Assembly (NCBI RefSeq): GCF_900115205.1
Contig: NZ_FOYQ01000001.1
Span: forward strand, 895,240 to 959,239
Origin: Robiginitalea myxolifaciens
GTDB taxonomy: Bacteria; Bacteroidota; Bacteroidia; Flavobacteriales; Flavobacteriaceae
Length of the DNA stretch: 64,000 nucleotides
Reading direction: 5' to 3'
Part shown: positions 1-9,897 of the stretch, piece after piece
How positions within the stretch are numbered: the stretch's first letter is position 1
How the letters are laid out: every line of letters starts with the position of its first letter
The notes under the pieces: model-generated
Databases searched by the model: none
Told to the model about the DNA's origin: nothing
What the model saw: the letters and a program-made list of their open reading frames with translations, nothing else
Program-made: the position numbers and the translations under genes

Positions 1-2
1 TG

Positions 3-1124
3 TTCGCGCAGCGCATGCTCAATCATCCGGGTAATTTCACCCTACCAAAGTTGTTATGGGTAAAAGAAAATGAACCGGAGCAGTTTAAGAGAATCCATAA
101 AATCATGCTGCCGGGGGATTACCTGGCCATGAAACTTAGCGGGCACATCACGACTACCTCAAGCGGGTTGTCCGAAGGCATTCTCTGGGATTTTCAACAA
201 AACACGCCTGCCCATTGGCTGCTGGAATCCTGCGGGCTTTCCACCGACCTGCTCCCGGCGCTCGTTCCTACCCTGGGCAAGCAGGGCGAGCTCTCGGCAA
301 AAGCTGCCGCAGCCTTGGGCCTTCCGGAGGGAATCCCCATAGCTTACCGGGCCGGAGACCAACCCAACAATGCCTTGTCGCTGAATGTCATGGAACCCGG
401 GGAAGTTGCTGCTACCGGAGGAACTTCCGGAGTAGTCTATGCGGTAAGTGATAAGCCCGATAAAGACGAGATCAGTCGAATCAACCAGTTTGCGCATGTG
501 AATCATACCGCGGAGGCAGCCCGTATCGGTAAATTGCTTTGCATAAATGGCACGGGTATCCAGTATGGATGGCTCAGAAAACTCATGGGTAAAAAACTAT
601 CCTATAACGAGATGAATGCAAGGGCGAGTGCTGTATCTCCGGGGAGCGATGGCTTGAGCCTCCTGCCCTTCGGAAACGGGGCAGAGCGCATGTTAGGGAA
701 CAGGTTTCCCGGTGCCTCCATGCATGGTATTGATTTTAACCGCCACAACGAAGATCACTTGTGCCGGGCTGCCCTGGAAGGCATTGCTTTCGCTTTTGCT
801 TATGGCATGGAATTGATGCAGGATACAGCGCACTTTTCGAAGATACGCGCCGGATCGGATAACCTGTTTCAGGCTGCTGTTTTCGGGGATACCCTGGCCA
901 CGCTAAGTGGGGCCCGCATTGAGCTTGTAAATACAACCGGGGCCATCGGAGCCGCCCGGGCTGCCGCATTGGCCTGCGGCAACCTGGCCAGTTTGTCCGA
1001 GGCATGTGCCACAGATTCACAGGAAGGATTGTACCTTCCACAAACCGACACCTCCGCCATCCAGGAAGCCTACCAGCGCTGGAAGCAACATTTGCGGAAC
1101 GCATTAGAAAATAAATCATCATAA
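3..1124 (+). CDS. xylB: Xylulokinase (FGGY family), 5' end missing
   Basis: ATP-dependent phosphorylation of D-xylulose to xylulose 5-phosphate, the step after xylose isomerase. The frame is open from base 3, so the gene starts before the window; about 373 residues remain of a usual ~490, lacking most of the first actin-like domain. Seen: the GDQPNN segment (catalytic Asp region of FGGY kinases), the ATGGTSGV loop and a C-terminal glycine/alanine-rich nucleotide-binding stretch ([15 protein letters not shown]). An xylA gene follows after 11 bases, which fixes the substrate as xylulose rather than another ketose. Kinase family is certain; substrate assignment rests on context. Confidence 0.9.
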   Translation, partial: FAQRMLNHPGNFTLPKLLWVKENEPEQFKRIHKIMLPGDYLAMKLSGHITTTSSGLSEGILWDFQQNTPAHWLLESCGLSTDLLPALVPTLGKQGELSAKAAAALGLPEGIPIAYRAGDQPNNALSLNVMEPGEVAATGGTSGVVYAVSDKPDKDEISRINQFAHVNHTAEAARIGKLLCINGTGIQYGWLRKLMGKKLSYNEMNARASAVSPGSDGLSLLPFGNGAERMLGNRFPGASMHGIDFNRHNEDHLCRAALEGIAFAFAYGMELMQDTAHFSKIRAGSDNLFQAAVFGDTLATLSGARIELVNTTGAIGAARAAALACGNLASLSEACATDSQEGLYLPQTDTSAIQEAYQRWKQHLRNALENKSS

Positions 1125-1135
1125 ATACATCGATC

Positions 1136-2461
1136 ATGATCGTAACCGGAGCACAGGAATATTTTAAGGGAATTGGAAAAATACCCTTCGAAGGGAAGGA
1201 TTCGGACAACCCGTTGGCTTTTAAATATTACGATCCCAGTCAAAAGGTGGGTGGAAAAACCATGGAAGAGCACTTTCGGTTCGCCATTTGTTACTGGCAC
1301 TCCTTTACCGGTCTGGGAGCAGACCCCTTTGGAGCACCGACTCAGGATTTTCCCTGGTTGCGGAATTCCGATCCCATGCAACAAGCCAAAGACAAAATGG
1401 ACGCAGCCTTTGAGTTTATTACCAAGATAGGCGCCCCTTATTTCTGTTTCCATGATTTTGATTTGATAGCCGAAGGGAACACCCTGGCAGAATCAGAAAA
1501 ACGCCTGGATTTTATTACCGATTATGCCGCCGAAAAAATGAAGGCCTCCGGGGTTAAATTGCTCTGGGGTACGGCCAACTGTTTCAGCAATCCGCGTTAT
1601 ATGAATGGGGCGGCAACCAACCCGGATTTTGCCGTGGTGGCGGCAGCAGGGGCACAGGTGAAAAATGCCCTGGATGCGACAATAAAGCTCGGCGGGGAGA
1701 ATTATGTTTTCTGGGGTGGACGCGAAGGCTACATGTCCTTATTGAATACCGATATGGGCCGGGAATTGGACCACATGGCGCAATTCCTCCACATGGCCCG
1801 GGACTATGCCCGAAAACAAGGTTTTAAAGGCACTTTCTTTATTGAGCCAAAACCTATGGAGCCCTCCAAACACCAGTACGATTTTGATGCCGCAACGGTT
1901 CTGGGCTTCCTCACAAAATACGATCTGCTCGACGATTTTAAACTCAATATCGAGGTGAATCATGCCACCCTGGCCCAGCATACTTTTGAACATGAATTGC
2001 AGGTTGCGGCAGACAACAATCTATTGGGCAGCATCGATGCCAATCGGGGGGATTATCAGAACGGCTGGGACACCGACCAGTTTCCTGTAGACGTCTACGA
2101 GCTCACCCAGGCCATGCTGGTTATCTTACAGGCCGGCGGTTTCCAGGGAGGTGGTGTAAATTTTGATGCCAAAGTGCGGCGTAATTCTACCGATCCGGCA
2201 GATCTATTTTATGCACATATCGGCGGCATGGACGTCTTTGCCCGGGCATTATTAACTGCTCAGGCGGTGTTGGAACATTCCGCTTTTACTGCAATGCGAA
2301 AGGAGCGCTATAGTTCCTTTGATAGCGGCAAAGGGGCAGCATTTGAGGCTGGAAAACTCAGCCTGGAGGACCTGCACAGTTATTTTCAGGCGAATCCGGA
2401 CATTGCCCGCCGCAGCGGGCAACAGGAGCTCTTTGAGAATATTCTCAACCAATATCTTTAA
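1136..2461 (+). CDS. xylA: Xylose isomerase
   Basis: Cytoplasmic metal-dependent isomerase converting D-xylose to D-xylulose. 441 residues, the normal length of the class II enzyme. Visible active-site elements: FHDFD (catalytic His and Asp), WGGREGY, the metal-ligand segments [12 protein letters not shown] and [11 protein letters not shown], and SIDANRGD near the C-terminal metal site. It starts 11 bases after xylB, so the two form an operon; the upstream part is outside the window. The end overlaps the convergent permease gene by 17 bases. No xylose transporter or regulator is seen here. Confidence 0.97.
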   Translation: MIVTGAQEYFKGIGKIPFEGKDSDNPLAFKYYDPSQKVGGKTMEEHFRFAICYWHSFTGLGADPFGAPTQDFPWLRNSDPMQQAKDKMDAAFEFITKIGAPYFCFHDFDLIAEGNTLAESEKRLDFITDYAAEKMKASGVKLLWGTANCFSNPRYMNGAATNPDFAVVAAAGAQVKNALDATIKLGGENYVFWGGREGYMSLLNTDMGRELDHMAQFLHMARDYARKQGFKGTFFIEPKPMEPSKHQYDFDAATVLGFLTKYDLLDDFKLNIEVNHATLAQHTFEHELQVAADNNLLGSIDANRGDYQNGWDTDQFPVDVYELTQAMLVILQAGGFQGGGVNFDAKVRRNSTDPADLFYAHIGGMDVFARALLTAQAVLEHSAFTAMRKERYSSFDSGKGAAFEAGKLSLEDLHSYFQANPDIARRSGQQELFENILNQYL

Positions 2462-3557
2462 TCGCCTCAGGGGCAAATACCTGCCTTCGTATCCAGGACC
2501 AGATTCGGGGCATTAACCCGATGAGCACCATCCCTGTACCCAGGGAGAGGCTTATCCATCCCGTACTGAAGAAGGATCCGAAATTGAAAATGAGCAGGAT
2601 AAACAGGGAGGAAAAAGGCAGGGAACAGGCGAGTATATTGATCGCCAAATCCGTATCGAAAGTAGGGCCTTTGATATTCCTGTCTGTCTCGAGCTTTCCA
2701 ACTAAATGCATATGGGCGTAGGGCCAAAAACTGCAAGAGCTTTGGGGGAAAACCAAAATAAGCAAAGCCATTGCCGGGCTCAACGCGGGAAAAAGCAGGA
2801 GGAAAATCCCTGAAAACAACAGGGCCATCCCGGAGCGCCAACTGAGCAGGAGGGCAATCTGGCGTAAATCCGATTTACCCACACGCACCGCCATCCCGAT
2901 AAAAAGCAATACCAGTCCTACCATCATAAGGCTGAATCGATTGATCGTAGATGCTATTGCAGCGGGAAGGTGCTCCAGGCCTAACCCTGCGATCAACAAA
3001 ATAAGGGCCAGGGCAATGGCCGCGTTGATCGGTTCCCGGATCAAGGAAAGGAGTAATCCCTTCAATTTCCCGGTGGTCGATTTGCCGTTCGTTTCCGAGT
3101 TGCGCCGGTGATACCATTGCATCGCCAATAAGTACAATAGGATTAACCCGAAAAACTTGTTCCCCACATCGGCCAGGGCTGCCAGTGCCAGGCTGGAATC
3201 GTCCAGATAAGCCAGAATAAAGGGAAAGCAGGAGAGCCCCGGGGCCAGGGAAGGCAACAACAGGCTCAGGGTACGGCGTTGTTTGCCAGAAATACCGGGT
3301 TGCAAGACAGGAAGGAAAAAACGGCTTGCCAATAACATATACAAGTTAAACCCCAGGGCGGCAACCGGTAATATGAGTAATGAAGCCTTTAATTCTATTT
3401 TCAACAGCGCCAGGAAGATTGTAGCCGGGAGGGCCACATTGAGGATAATCAATTTCACCCCTTCCAATTGCTGTTTCGCATTGAGCTTTCGCTGCAGCAA
3501 ATAGCCGATCAGGATTATCAATACGAGTTCTACGGTGCGCTGGAGAGCAGGATTCAT
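2445..3557 (-). CDS. AEC family permease (auxin efflux carrier/malate permease type)
   Basis: Inner-membrane carrier of the AEC family, about 370 residues with some ten hydrophobic segments, e.g. [13 protein letters not shown] at the N terminus and [13 protein letters not shown] near the end. The family moves carboxylates and amino-acid-like anions; the substrate cannot be read from sequence. An ATG at 3557 (protein MNPALQRT) is preferred over a longer frame because it overlaps the stop of the upstream aminotransferase as ATGA, implying translational coupling. The 3' end runs 17 bases into xylA on the other strand. Confidence 0.8.
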   Translation of the reverse strand: MNPALQRTVELVLIILIGYLLQRKLNAKQQLEGVKLIILNVALPATIFLALLKIELKASLLILPVAALGFNLYMLLASRFFLPVLQPGISGKQRRTLSLLLPSLAPGLSCFPFILAYLDDSSLALAALADVGNKFFGLILLYLLAMQWYHRRNSETNGKSTTGKLKGLLLSLIREPINAAIALALILLIAGLGLEHLPAAIASTINRFSLMMVGLVLLFIGMAVRVGKSDLRQIALLLSWRSGMALLFSGIFLLLFPALSPAMALLILVFPQSSCSFWPYAHMHLVGKLETDRNIKGPTFDTDLAINILACSLPFSSLFILLIFNFGSFFSTGWISLSLGTGMVLIGLMPRIWSWIRRQVFAPEAIKDIG

Positions 3558-4747
3558 CCGACCAGCGTTTTTGCAATCGCTGCGAGGAATACCTCCATTT
3601 CCTGGCGGGTACCCATACTTACACGACACCATTTTTTATCCAGGAATTCAAAGGCGCGAACCCCAACGCGCTGGGCCGACATTTTATCCAGGAAATCCCT
3701 GCCCTCAAGGGCGATAGGAAAGATCATAAAACTGGTATGGGAAGCAACGGGATCATGTCCCAGGCTGCACAGGCCTTCAAAAGTAAACTCCCGAACTTCG
3801 GCATTTCTCTCCCGGGAGCTTTTCAGGAATTCCATATCGGAAAGGCTGGCGTCGGCTGCGGCAATAGACGTACAGGCGATTCCCATCCCGGCACGGGTAA
3901 TGGCATTGATCCGCTCCAGGGTTTCCGGTAGTCCCACCGCATAGCCTACACGAAGGCCGGCCATCCCGTGGATTTTGGAGAACGTACGGGCTACAATGAC
4001 GTTTTTACCTTCGGCGATCAGGGATACCATGGATTGTTTCATCCCGTCTTCCAGGAAATCCAAATAAGCTTCATCTACAAAAACGGGCACACGCTCCGAT
4101 ACCCGGGCGCAAAATTCGCGGAGGCCATCGGCCGCCGTAATGGTCCCTGTTGGATTATTGGGGTTACAGATATAGACCAATTTGGTCTCCTCGTCTATCG
4201 CCGCTTCCATAGCGGGCAGATCATGTGACCAATCGGTTTTCAGGGGTACAGGCTTCCAACTGGCACCACAGGATTTAGCGACCTGGATCAGGGACATGTA
4301 GGAAGGGTCAGCCGAAACTACGTTCCCACCACCCTGAAAAAATACCATCGCAGTCTTTTCGAGTAAATCTGAAGACCCCGGCCCCATGAGCAGGTGCTTG
4401 GGGCTTACCCCTTCTTTTTCCGACAGGCGCTCCATAAGTCCCATCAACTCCCTCCAGCCGTAGCGATTTCCGCCGGCCATGGCAGCGGACAGGGCCGCGG
4501 TGGCTTTGGGAGAAGGACCATAGGGATTTTCATTGGCATTGAGTTTGGCCAATAAGGGTTGTTCGGGTAATCCGGCGGGGATGAATTCCCCGAAAAACGG
4601 GCTCATTATTTGTAGCCCTTTGGCGGTTACGGGCATTGCTGCCAACGGGGTGTCGCAGTAAGCAGTAAAAGGCATCAGGCCCAGGCCCCCTGCAGTAAGT
4701 GCAGATCTTTTGAGCCAGGTACGTCGGTCGAAGGTGTTGGTTTTCAT
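3554..4747 (-). CDS. Class I/II aminotransferase, HisC-like, with Tat-type signal
   Basis: PLP-dependent fold-type I aminotransferase, about 397 residues from the chosen ATG. Seen: LNANENPYGPSPKA typical of histidinol-phosphate aminotransferases, the NPNNPTGT loop, DEAYLDF, and the PLP lysine in RTFSKIHGMAGLRVG. The N terminus reads FDRRTWLKRSALTAGGLGLMP, a twin-arginine signal, so the folded holoenzyme is probably exported to the periplasm, unlike true HisC. Start at 4747 rather than 4813 puts the twin arginine near residue 8. Overlaps the AEC permease by 4 bases. Substrate unknown; a periplasmic amino-acid or amine transaminase is inference. Confidence 0.8.
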   Translation of the reverse strand: MKTNTFDRRTWLKRSALTAGGLGLMPFTAYCDTPLAAMPVTAKGLQIMSPFFGEFIPAGLPEQPLLAKLNANENPYGPSPKATAALSAAMAGGNRYGWRELMGLMERLSEKEGVSPKHLLMGPGSSDLLEKTAMVFFQGGGNVVSADPSYMSLIQVAKSCGASWKPVPLKTDWSHDLPAMEAAIDEETKLVYICNPNNPTGTITAADGLREFCARVSERVPVFVDEAYLDFLEDGMKQSMVSLIAEGKNVIVARTFSKIHGMAGLRVGYAVGLPETLERINAITRAGMGIACTSIAAADASLSDMEFLKSSRERNAEVREFTFEGLCSLGHDPVASHTSFMIFPIALEGRDFLDKMSAQRVGVRAFEFLDKKWCRVSMGTRQEMEVFLAAIAKTLVG

Positions 4748-4909
4748 AGTGTGCTTCTTGTCAGTTGGCAACCAGGCGGTCGCCAGGTGGTTCATCTCTA
4801 TGAATTTCATCAAAAAATAAGGGGCAGAAGAATCAGAAATGCATTTTTACGGGCTTGCTGAATTCGGCCGGTCCGGATTGTGAAACTGATATTTTTTCAG
4901 GGGGAATTT

Positions 4910-7900
4910 TCAGGCTTCCGCAATTCCGGGTTCATCGGATCCGGCCTGTTTCAGGGATTCTGATTCCTTACCCAGCCGCAAACGGGTGCTGGTTTTCATA
5001 TCGGAGTACCGGGGATCGGAAATATAGTCCTGCTTTTGCATCCATTCCACCTCGATACTCAGGAAACCAAACTCGCTGACCACCTTGCCGACGCTACGGT
5101 AAATCCCCTTGCCGCGAAAGCGATAACGGGCAGCTACGGGTGGAAAAAGTACCGTGTCAAAGACCTCTCCATACCGGTCGATAAATGTGGCAAAATGCAT
5201 GCGGTTGCCCTTGTGGGTTTTGGTGTTCTTGACCGTCACCAGGTAACCGTAGATATCGATACGCCGACCCAGGTACCCGGGAAAATGACGACTCCCCGTA
5301 TCGTTAGTCGGGGGATGCTCCAGGAGCTCAAAGGGGCTGCAAAGACAAAATCCCAGGAGTTCGATCTGGGTGAAAGCTGTCTCCAGGTCGGTACCGGGGA
5401 GCTCCGGGATACGAAAACGGGTGCGCTGGGGTGGGAAGAGTCGCGGATGGTCCTTTACCTTCCCCTTACCCAACAGCATATGCGCCTTCCAGAGCAGCCG
5501 GTGTTTTTCCTCCCCCAAACTGCGGAAAGCGTCGATTCGAATCAGGATACTGAGCTGTTCTATGGAAAGCGGAACCCGGTCCAGGAAATCCTCTATGCTG
5601 CGGTACGGGCCTTTGGCCTCCCGTTCCCGGACCAGGCGATCGGCTACCCGTGCTTCCAGCTCGCGCAGGTACATCATCCCCAGGAAGATATCCCTGCCCC
5701 GGATACTGTTGGCCCAAACCGAACGGTTCACACAGGGCGGGTGGATGCGTGCTCCCAACATCCGGGCCTCATGCACATAGTGTTCCGAACGATAAAAACC
5801 GCCTCCGTTGTTGAGGACGGCTACCATATATTCCAGGGGGAAGTAAGCGCGCAGGTACAGGCTTTGATAGCTCTCCACCGCATAAGAAGCGGAATGGCCT
5901 TTGGCAAAGGCATAACCTGCAAAACTGGATACCTGATGCCAGATTTCGGAGATCAGGGATTCGGAATACCCTTTTTTGCGGCAATTCTCGACAAAGGTTG
6001 CCCGTACGCGTTCGAATTCGTCCCGCGAACGGAACTTCCCGCTCATCCCCCGTCTGAGCACATCGGCTTCCCCGAGGTCGAGGCCGGCAAAATAATGCGC
6101 CACCTTGATCACATCCTCCTGGTAAACCATTACTCCATAGGTATCCGGCATAATATCGAGCAATACGGGATGAGCCCGTTTCACGCGCTCCGGGTCCCGG
6201 TGGCGCAGGATGTATTCCCGCATCATTCCACTCTTGGATACTCCCGGCCGGATAATGGAACTGGCCGCTACCAGGCCCAGGTAATTATCCACCTCAAGTT
6301 TGCGCAGCAGCATTCGCATGGCCGGGGACTCCACGTAGAAACACCCCATACACTGGGCCGTTTTGATCAGGTTATTGATCACCGGGTCGCGCTTCATGCT
6401 GCGGATATCGTGAATATCCGTATCCCGGCTTTCTTCCGGTTGGTTCTGCCTCGCTATCTCCAGGGCTTCCTTGATCTTGGCCAGGCCCCGCTGGCCCAGA
6501 ATGTCGAATTTGTACAGCCCCACATCTTCGGCAATGACCATGTCGAACTGGGTGGTGGCAAAGCCCTTGGGCGGCAGGTGGGTCGCCGAAAACCAGTTCA
6601 GGGGTCTTTCCGAAATCAAAATCCCCCCGGCATGCACACTCAGATAATTGGGCATCCCCTTAATCAGGCCCCCATAACGCAGGACCAATCGCGTTACCTC
6701 ATCGAGGCGGGAACTTTCGTACTGCCCTTCACAGAGTTGGTCGATCTCCGCCTTGGGAAGGCCAAATACCTTGCCGAGTTCCCGGATAATCCCCCGCTCC
6801 CGAAAGGTTACGTAGGTACCCAGCAGGGCCACGTGTTCAAAACGCTCGAAGATGTAACGGGTGATTTCCTCCCGGTCCCGCCAGGAAAAGTCAATATCGA
6901 AATCCGGAGGGTTGGCCCGGAACAAATTGATAAAGCGCTCAAAATACAAATCCAGCTCAATGGGGTCCACATCGGTAATCCGCAGCAGGTAGGCCACAAT
7001 ACTATTGGCCCCACTCCCCCGCCCGACATAGAAAAACCCGCGGCGGCGCGCCTCACTCACGATATCCCAGTTGATCAGGAAATAGGAGACAAACCCCTTG
7101 GCCTTGATCAGCTGGAGTTCCTTCTCCAACCGTTTCTCGATCTCCGGACCGGGATCCGGATACCGATAGGGCATGCCCTGGCGGCAAAGCTTTTCGAGCA
7201 GGGCTTCATCGGCCTGGCGATCCCCGCTGTAATGTCGCAGGTTCTGTGGTTTTCGATCCTCGGAAAAGTCAAAGTGGATACTGCAGGAAGCCATCAGGGC
7301 CTGGGTATTTTCCAGGATAAAAGGATACTCCGCAAAGGCCTCAGCCAGGTTGGCCACCGGATACATGCAGTCGTCGGGGCTTGCCTGCTGTGTTTCAGGC
7401 AACTTACTGAGCAGGGTGTTGTTGTCGATAGCCCGGAGCAGCCGATGCGCATTGTAATCCCGTTTGTTGCGAAAGGTTACCGGCTGCATCACCACCAGGC
7501 GATCGCGATAGCCTACCAGGTGGGAAAAGGGCAGCTTGCGTAAATCCCGAACCGAAATCCCGATGTATTCGTGTGGGGTAAAGCCTTCCATTTCCTCCAG
7601 CAATACTTTTTCGAAGGGGTAAATCGCTACCGCATGCTCAAAAGCAGGCGCCCGGGACGGCAACGGTTTTTTTTCGTGCAGGTGGAACGAGAGGAAACGG
7701 TTGAGCTCGAAATACCCGGCATTATCCCGGGCCAATCCCACAAAACACGAATCCACCCCATTGCGGAAATCGATCCCCAAAAGCGGACGAATTCCAAACT
7801 CCGGGGCCCGGCGTACAAAGTTGAGCCCGGCCGAGGTGTTGTTTACATCGGTCAGGGCCACTGTGCCCACCCCCATCTCCCGGGCGAGCTCCAGTAATTC

Positions 7901-7957
7901 CAGTTCGGAAAAGGTACCATAGCGAAGGCTGTAATATGTGTGGCAATTCAAATACAT
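4910..7957 (-). CDS. dnaE2: Error-prone DNA polymerase III alpha subunit (DnaE2/ImuC type)
   Basis: C-family DNA polymerase of 1015 residues, far shorter than the replicative DnaE of this phylum. N-terminal PHP domain (residues 1-200, starting NCHTYYSLRYG, with one position of the usual HxH replaced by N), polymerase palm with GRGSGANSIVAY (about 312-323) and the catalytic aspartates in PDFDIDF (351-357), fingers and HhH region, and an OB-fold near the C terminus (IDIYGYLVTVK). It lies 12 bases after a Y-family polymerase gene, the usual pairing for translesion synthesis and damage-induced mutagenesis. Neither ImuA, ImuB nor LexA is encoded nearby. Confidence 0.9.
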   Translation of the reverse strand: MYLNCHTYYSLRYGTFSELELLELAREMGVGTVALTDVNNTSAGLNFVRRAPEFGIRPLLGIDFRNGVDSCFVGLARDNAGYFELNRFLSFHLHEKKPLPSRAPAFEHAVAIYPFEKVLLEEMEGFTPHEYIGISVRDLRKLPFSHLVGYRDRLVVMQPVTFRNKRDYNAHRLLRAIDNNTLLSKLPETQQASPDDCMYPVANLAEAFAEYPFILENTQALMASCSIHFDFSEDRKPQNLRHYSGDRQADEALLEKLCRQGMPYRYPDPGPEIEKRLEKELQLIKAKGFVSYFLINWDIVSEARRRGFFYVGRGSGANSIVAYLLRITDVDPIELDLYFERFINLFRANPPDFDIDFSWRDREEITRYIFERFEHVALLGTYVTFRERGIIRELGKVFGLPKAEIDQLCEGQYESSRLDEVTRLVLRYGGLIKGMPNYLSVHAGGILISERPLNWFSATHLPPKGFATTQFDMVIAEDVGLYKFDILGQRGLAKIKEALEIARQNQPEESRDTDIHDIRSMKRDPVINNLIKTAQCMGCFYVESPAMRMLLRKLEVDNYLGLVAASSIIRPGVSKSGMMREYILRHRDPERVKRAHPVLLDIMPDTYGVMVYQEDVIKVAHYFAGLDLGEADVLRRGMSGKFRSRDEFERVRATFVENCRKKGYSESLISEIWHQVSSFAGYAFAKGHSASYAVESYQSLYLRAYFPLEYMVAVLNNGGGFYRSEHYVHEARMLGARIHPPCVNRSVWANSIRGRDIFLGMMYLRELEARVADRLVREREAKGPYRSIEDFLDRVPLSIEQLSILIRIDAFRSLGEEKHRLLWKAHMLLGKGKVKDHPRLFPPQRTRFRIPELPGTDLETAFTQIELLGFCLCSPFELLEHPPTNDTGSRHFPGYLGRRIDIYGYLVTVKNTKTHKGNRMHFATFIDRYGEVFDTVLFPPVAARYRFRGKGIYRSVGKVVSEFGFLSIEVEWMQKQDYISDPRYSDMKTSTRLRLGKESESLKQAGSDEPGIAEA

Positions 7958-7969
7958 GCAAAGACACCA

Positions 7970-9184
7970 CTACTGTTTACGATGAGCCAGCACAATGGGC
8001 GGACGGCCGTCAAAAGGGTTGTGCATGCGGCCAATAGTACGCGCCCCCAGACCCGAGGCGCGGATCACGCTTTTGTCCCCAAAACGTTCGCGGATACGGT
8101 CCATAGCATTGTACAGATTCAGGACCTCCTCGGTATCTTCAAAGAGGTTGATCTGGTAATCCCCGCTTACCAGGTGGCTGAAACGCACCCCGATCAGGCG
8201 GACGAGCAGGCGGCGGTCGTATAGTTTTTCGAACAAGTCCAGGATCTTGGGGATGAGCTTGTGGTCGGCCGAGGTATAGGGAATACGCAGCTGTTTGGAG
8301 TACGTATTAAAGTCGGAATAGCGAATCTTTACCGTGACGCAGGCGGTGAGCTTACTGCCCCGACGCAGCTGGAAGGCCAGGTTTTCGGTCATCGCGATCA
8401 GGATTCCGCGCAAGCGGTGCACATCGATGGTATCCCGGTCAAAAGTGCGTTCGGTGGAAATGGATTTGCGCTCACAAAAAGGGACGACAGGGCTATTGTC
8501 GATCCCCTGGGCTCGCTTCCAGATTACCCGTCCGTTAGCTCCCAGCACCTGCTGCATAACCTCTACAGGCATCTCCTGTACCGTACGGATTTGTCGCAGC
8601 CCCAGGTTGCGCAATGTCTGGTAGGTCTTATCCCCGACCATGGGTATTTTCTTGATCGAGAGCGGGGCCAGGAATGCCTTTTCATAGCCAAAATCGATCT
8701 TGAGCTGGTTGTTGGGTTTGGCTTCCCCCGTAGCCATTTTGGAAACTACCTTATTGACCGAAAGCCCAAAGGAAATTGGCAGTCCTGCTTCCTGGATAAT
8801 CCGCTGACGCAGCTCGGTCGCATAGCGATAGCAGCCAAAAAAGCGATCCATCCCGGTAAGGTCTGCGTAGAACTCATCGATACTCGATTTTTCAAAAAGC
8901 GGCACCTGCTCCTTGATAATCTCCGTGACCTCATCGGAATGCTTGCTGTAGGTTCCGGCATTCCCCCGGATCACAACCGCTTCCGGGCAAAGTTCCCGCG
9001 CCATGCGCATGGGCATCCCGGAATGCACCCCATATCCACGGGTTTCATAACTGCAGGCCGCTACTACCCCCCGGTCGCTTAAGCCGCCCACCAGAATGGG
9101 TTTTTGCTTGAGCCGGCTGTCCAGTTTGCGTTCCACAGACACAAAAAAAGTGTCGAGATCGAGATGGAGGATGGTCTTTTGCAT
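7970..9184 (-). CDS. dinB: Y-family DNA polymerase IV
   Basis: Low-fidelity translesion polymerase, 404 residues. Seen: the N-terminal metal-binding HLDLDTFFVSVE, the steric Y in SYETRGYGV, the catalytic SSIDEFYADLT around residue 103, helix-hairpin-helix residues near KKIPMVGDKTYQTL, and a QINLF pentapeptide in the little-finger part that fits a beta-clamp binding motif. It is the first gene of a two-gene operon with dnaE2. Upstream lie two GGA..TCC palindromes (9219-9248). An ImuB role is unlikely because the catalytic acidic residues are kept. Confidence 0.93.
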   Translation of the reverse strand: MQKTILHLDLDTFFVSVERKLDSRLKQKPILVGGLSDRGVVAACSYETRGYGVHSGMPMRMARELCPEAVVIRGNAGTYSKHSDEVTEIIKEQVPLFEKSSIDEFYADLTGMDRFFGCYRYATELRQRIIQEAGLPISFGLSVNKVVSKMATGEAKPNNQLKIDFGYEKAFLAPLSIKKIPMVGDKTYQTLRNLGLRQIRTVQEMPVEVMQQVLGANGRVIWKRAQGIDNSPVVPFCERKSISTERTFDRDTIDVHRLRGILIAMTENLAFQLRRGSKLTACVTVKIRYSDFNTYSKQLRIPYTSADHKLIPKILDLFEKLYDRRLLVRLIGVRFSHLVSGDYQINLFEDTEEVLNLYNAMDRIRERFGDKSVIRASGLGARTIGRMHNPFDGRPPIVLAHRKQ

Positions 9185-9218
9185 CGCGCTTTTTAAAAAA
9201 AGAGGGGTGCTAATTTAT

Positions 9219-9248
9219 GGATATATTCCTATTTTTTGGAATTATTCC
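9219..9248 (-). promoter_or_regulatory. Candidate operator pair upstream of dinB-dnaE2
   Basis: Two similar 11-base palindromic sites lie 35-64 bases before the dinB start: GGATATATTCC at 9219-9229 and GGAATTATTCC at 9238-9248 (the latter extends to a perfect TGGAAT-T-ATTCCA, 9237-9249). Their centres are 19 bases apart, close to two helical turns. On the minus strand a weak -7 element TAAATTAG (9217-9210) abuts the first site, so a bound repressor would sit between the -7 and -33 boxes. No known regulator is assigned; a damage-response operator is inference. Confidence 0.4.
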
Positions 9249-9365
9249 ATGTGATAATGTGTTAAATTTTCAGGGGTGTGTGCTACAGTGCTGGCTCACT
9301 GCAGGAAGGAAGAGTAAATTGATACGGGGAGGGGTTCCTATCCCTTTAAATTAAGAAAGCCAATC

Positions 9366-9797
9366 TCAATACTCATAAAGGATCTGATCCTCCCAGCCAT
9401 CCAAATTGAGAAACACTGAATTGCTACTCACCCGCAACCGGCTCAGGTCAAAAACGAATGTCCGCTGCAAAAAAGCATCGCATAGCTCCGGGTTCGAAAA
9501 ATCAATCCGGACATCGCGCTGTGGGGGTAAGGATTCCGCTATGGCTGCAGCATCGAAAAGCCGGGCCTCCCAACTTTCGCCATCACAACCACTGGCCGCC
9601 AATGTAATTTCAAGACAATCCCCTTCGAGCATCACGGATTCAATGACATAGCCATCGGTATTGGCCGAACGCCATCGGTTCTCATTAACCTCGGCCAGGA
9701 TTCCGCACTGCGAAGAGCGGGGCGGATCATCGTCGGAAGTATCACAACTGAAAAGAATACAAACAAGGAATAGCGATAGGAAAAGAATCGGGCGCAT
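9366..9797 (-). CDS. Hypothetical lipoprotein
   Basis: 143 residues, unrecognised. A signal peptide ends in the lipobox LFSC (Cys 18), followed by DTSDDDPP, an acidic tether common in Bacteroidota surface lipoproteins. The remainder is a small beta-rich domain with four further cysteines (QCGI, GDCLE, SGCDGE, ELCDAF) that could form two disulfides. It is divergent from the SDR gene, with 143 bases between them. Probably an envelope protein; no function can be given. Confidence 0.7.
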   Translation of the reverse strand: MRPILFLSLFLVCILFSCDTSDDDPPRSSQCGILAEVNENRWRSANTDGYVIESVMLEGDCLEITLAASGCDGESWEARLFDAAAIAESLPPQRDVRIDFSNPELCDAFLQRTFVFDLSRLRVSSNSVFLNLDGWEDQILYEY

Positions 9798-9865
9798 AGC
9801 ATGAAGTTTTCAGATAAGATGGTCATAATCACAATCCGTTGCTTGTGTTAAGCTTTTCACAATTA

Positions 9866-9897
9866 TTTGGAACGTTCGTTCCATTATAATACGTTTG
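9866..9897 (+). promoter_or_regulatory. Bacteroidota-type promoter for the SDR-TetR operon
   Basis: TTTG at 9866-9869, a 20-base spacer, and TACGTTTG at 9890-9897 match the Bacteroidota -33 (TTTG) and -7 (TAnnTTTG) consensus exactly. The transcript should start near 9903, about 38 bases before the SDR ATG. One TetR-type operator fills the spacer and a second covers the predicted start. Confidence 0.75.

Noticed and set aside
5036-7543. Very long open frame (835 codons) on the plus strand opposite dnaE2
   Set aside because: It mirrors the strongly conserved DnaE frame, has no domain or signal that I recognise, and its length is explained by codon bias of the opposite gene at this GC content.
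9286-9301. CAGTG-CTGGCT-CACTG hairpin between dinB and the lipoprotein gene
   Set aside because: Five-base stem without a T run or neighbour to regulate; likely chance.
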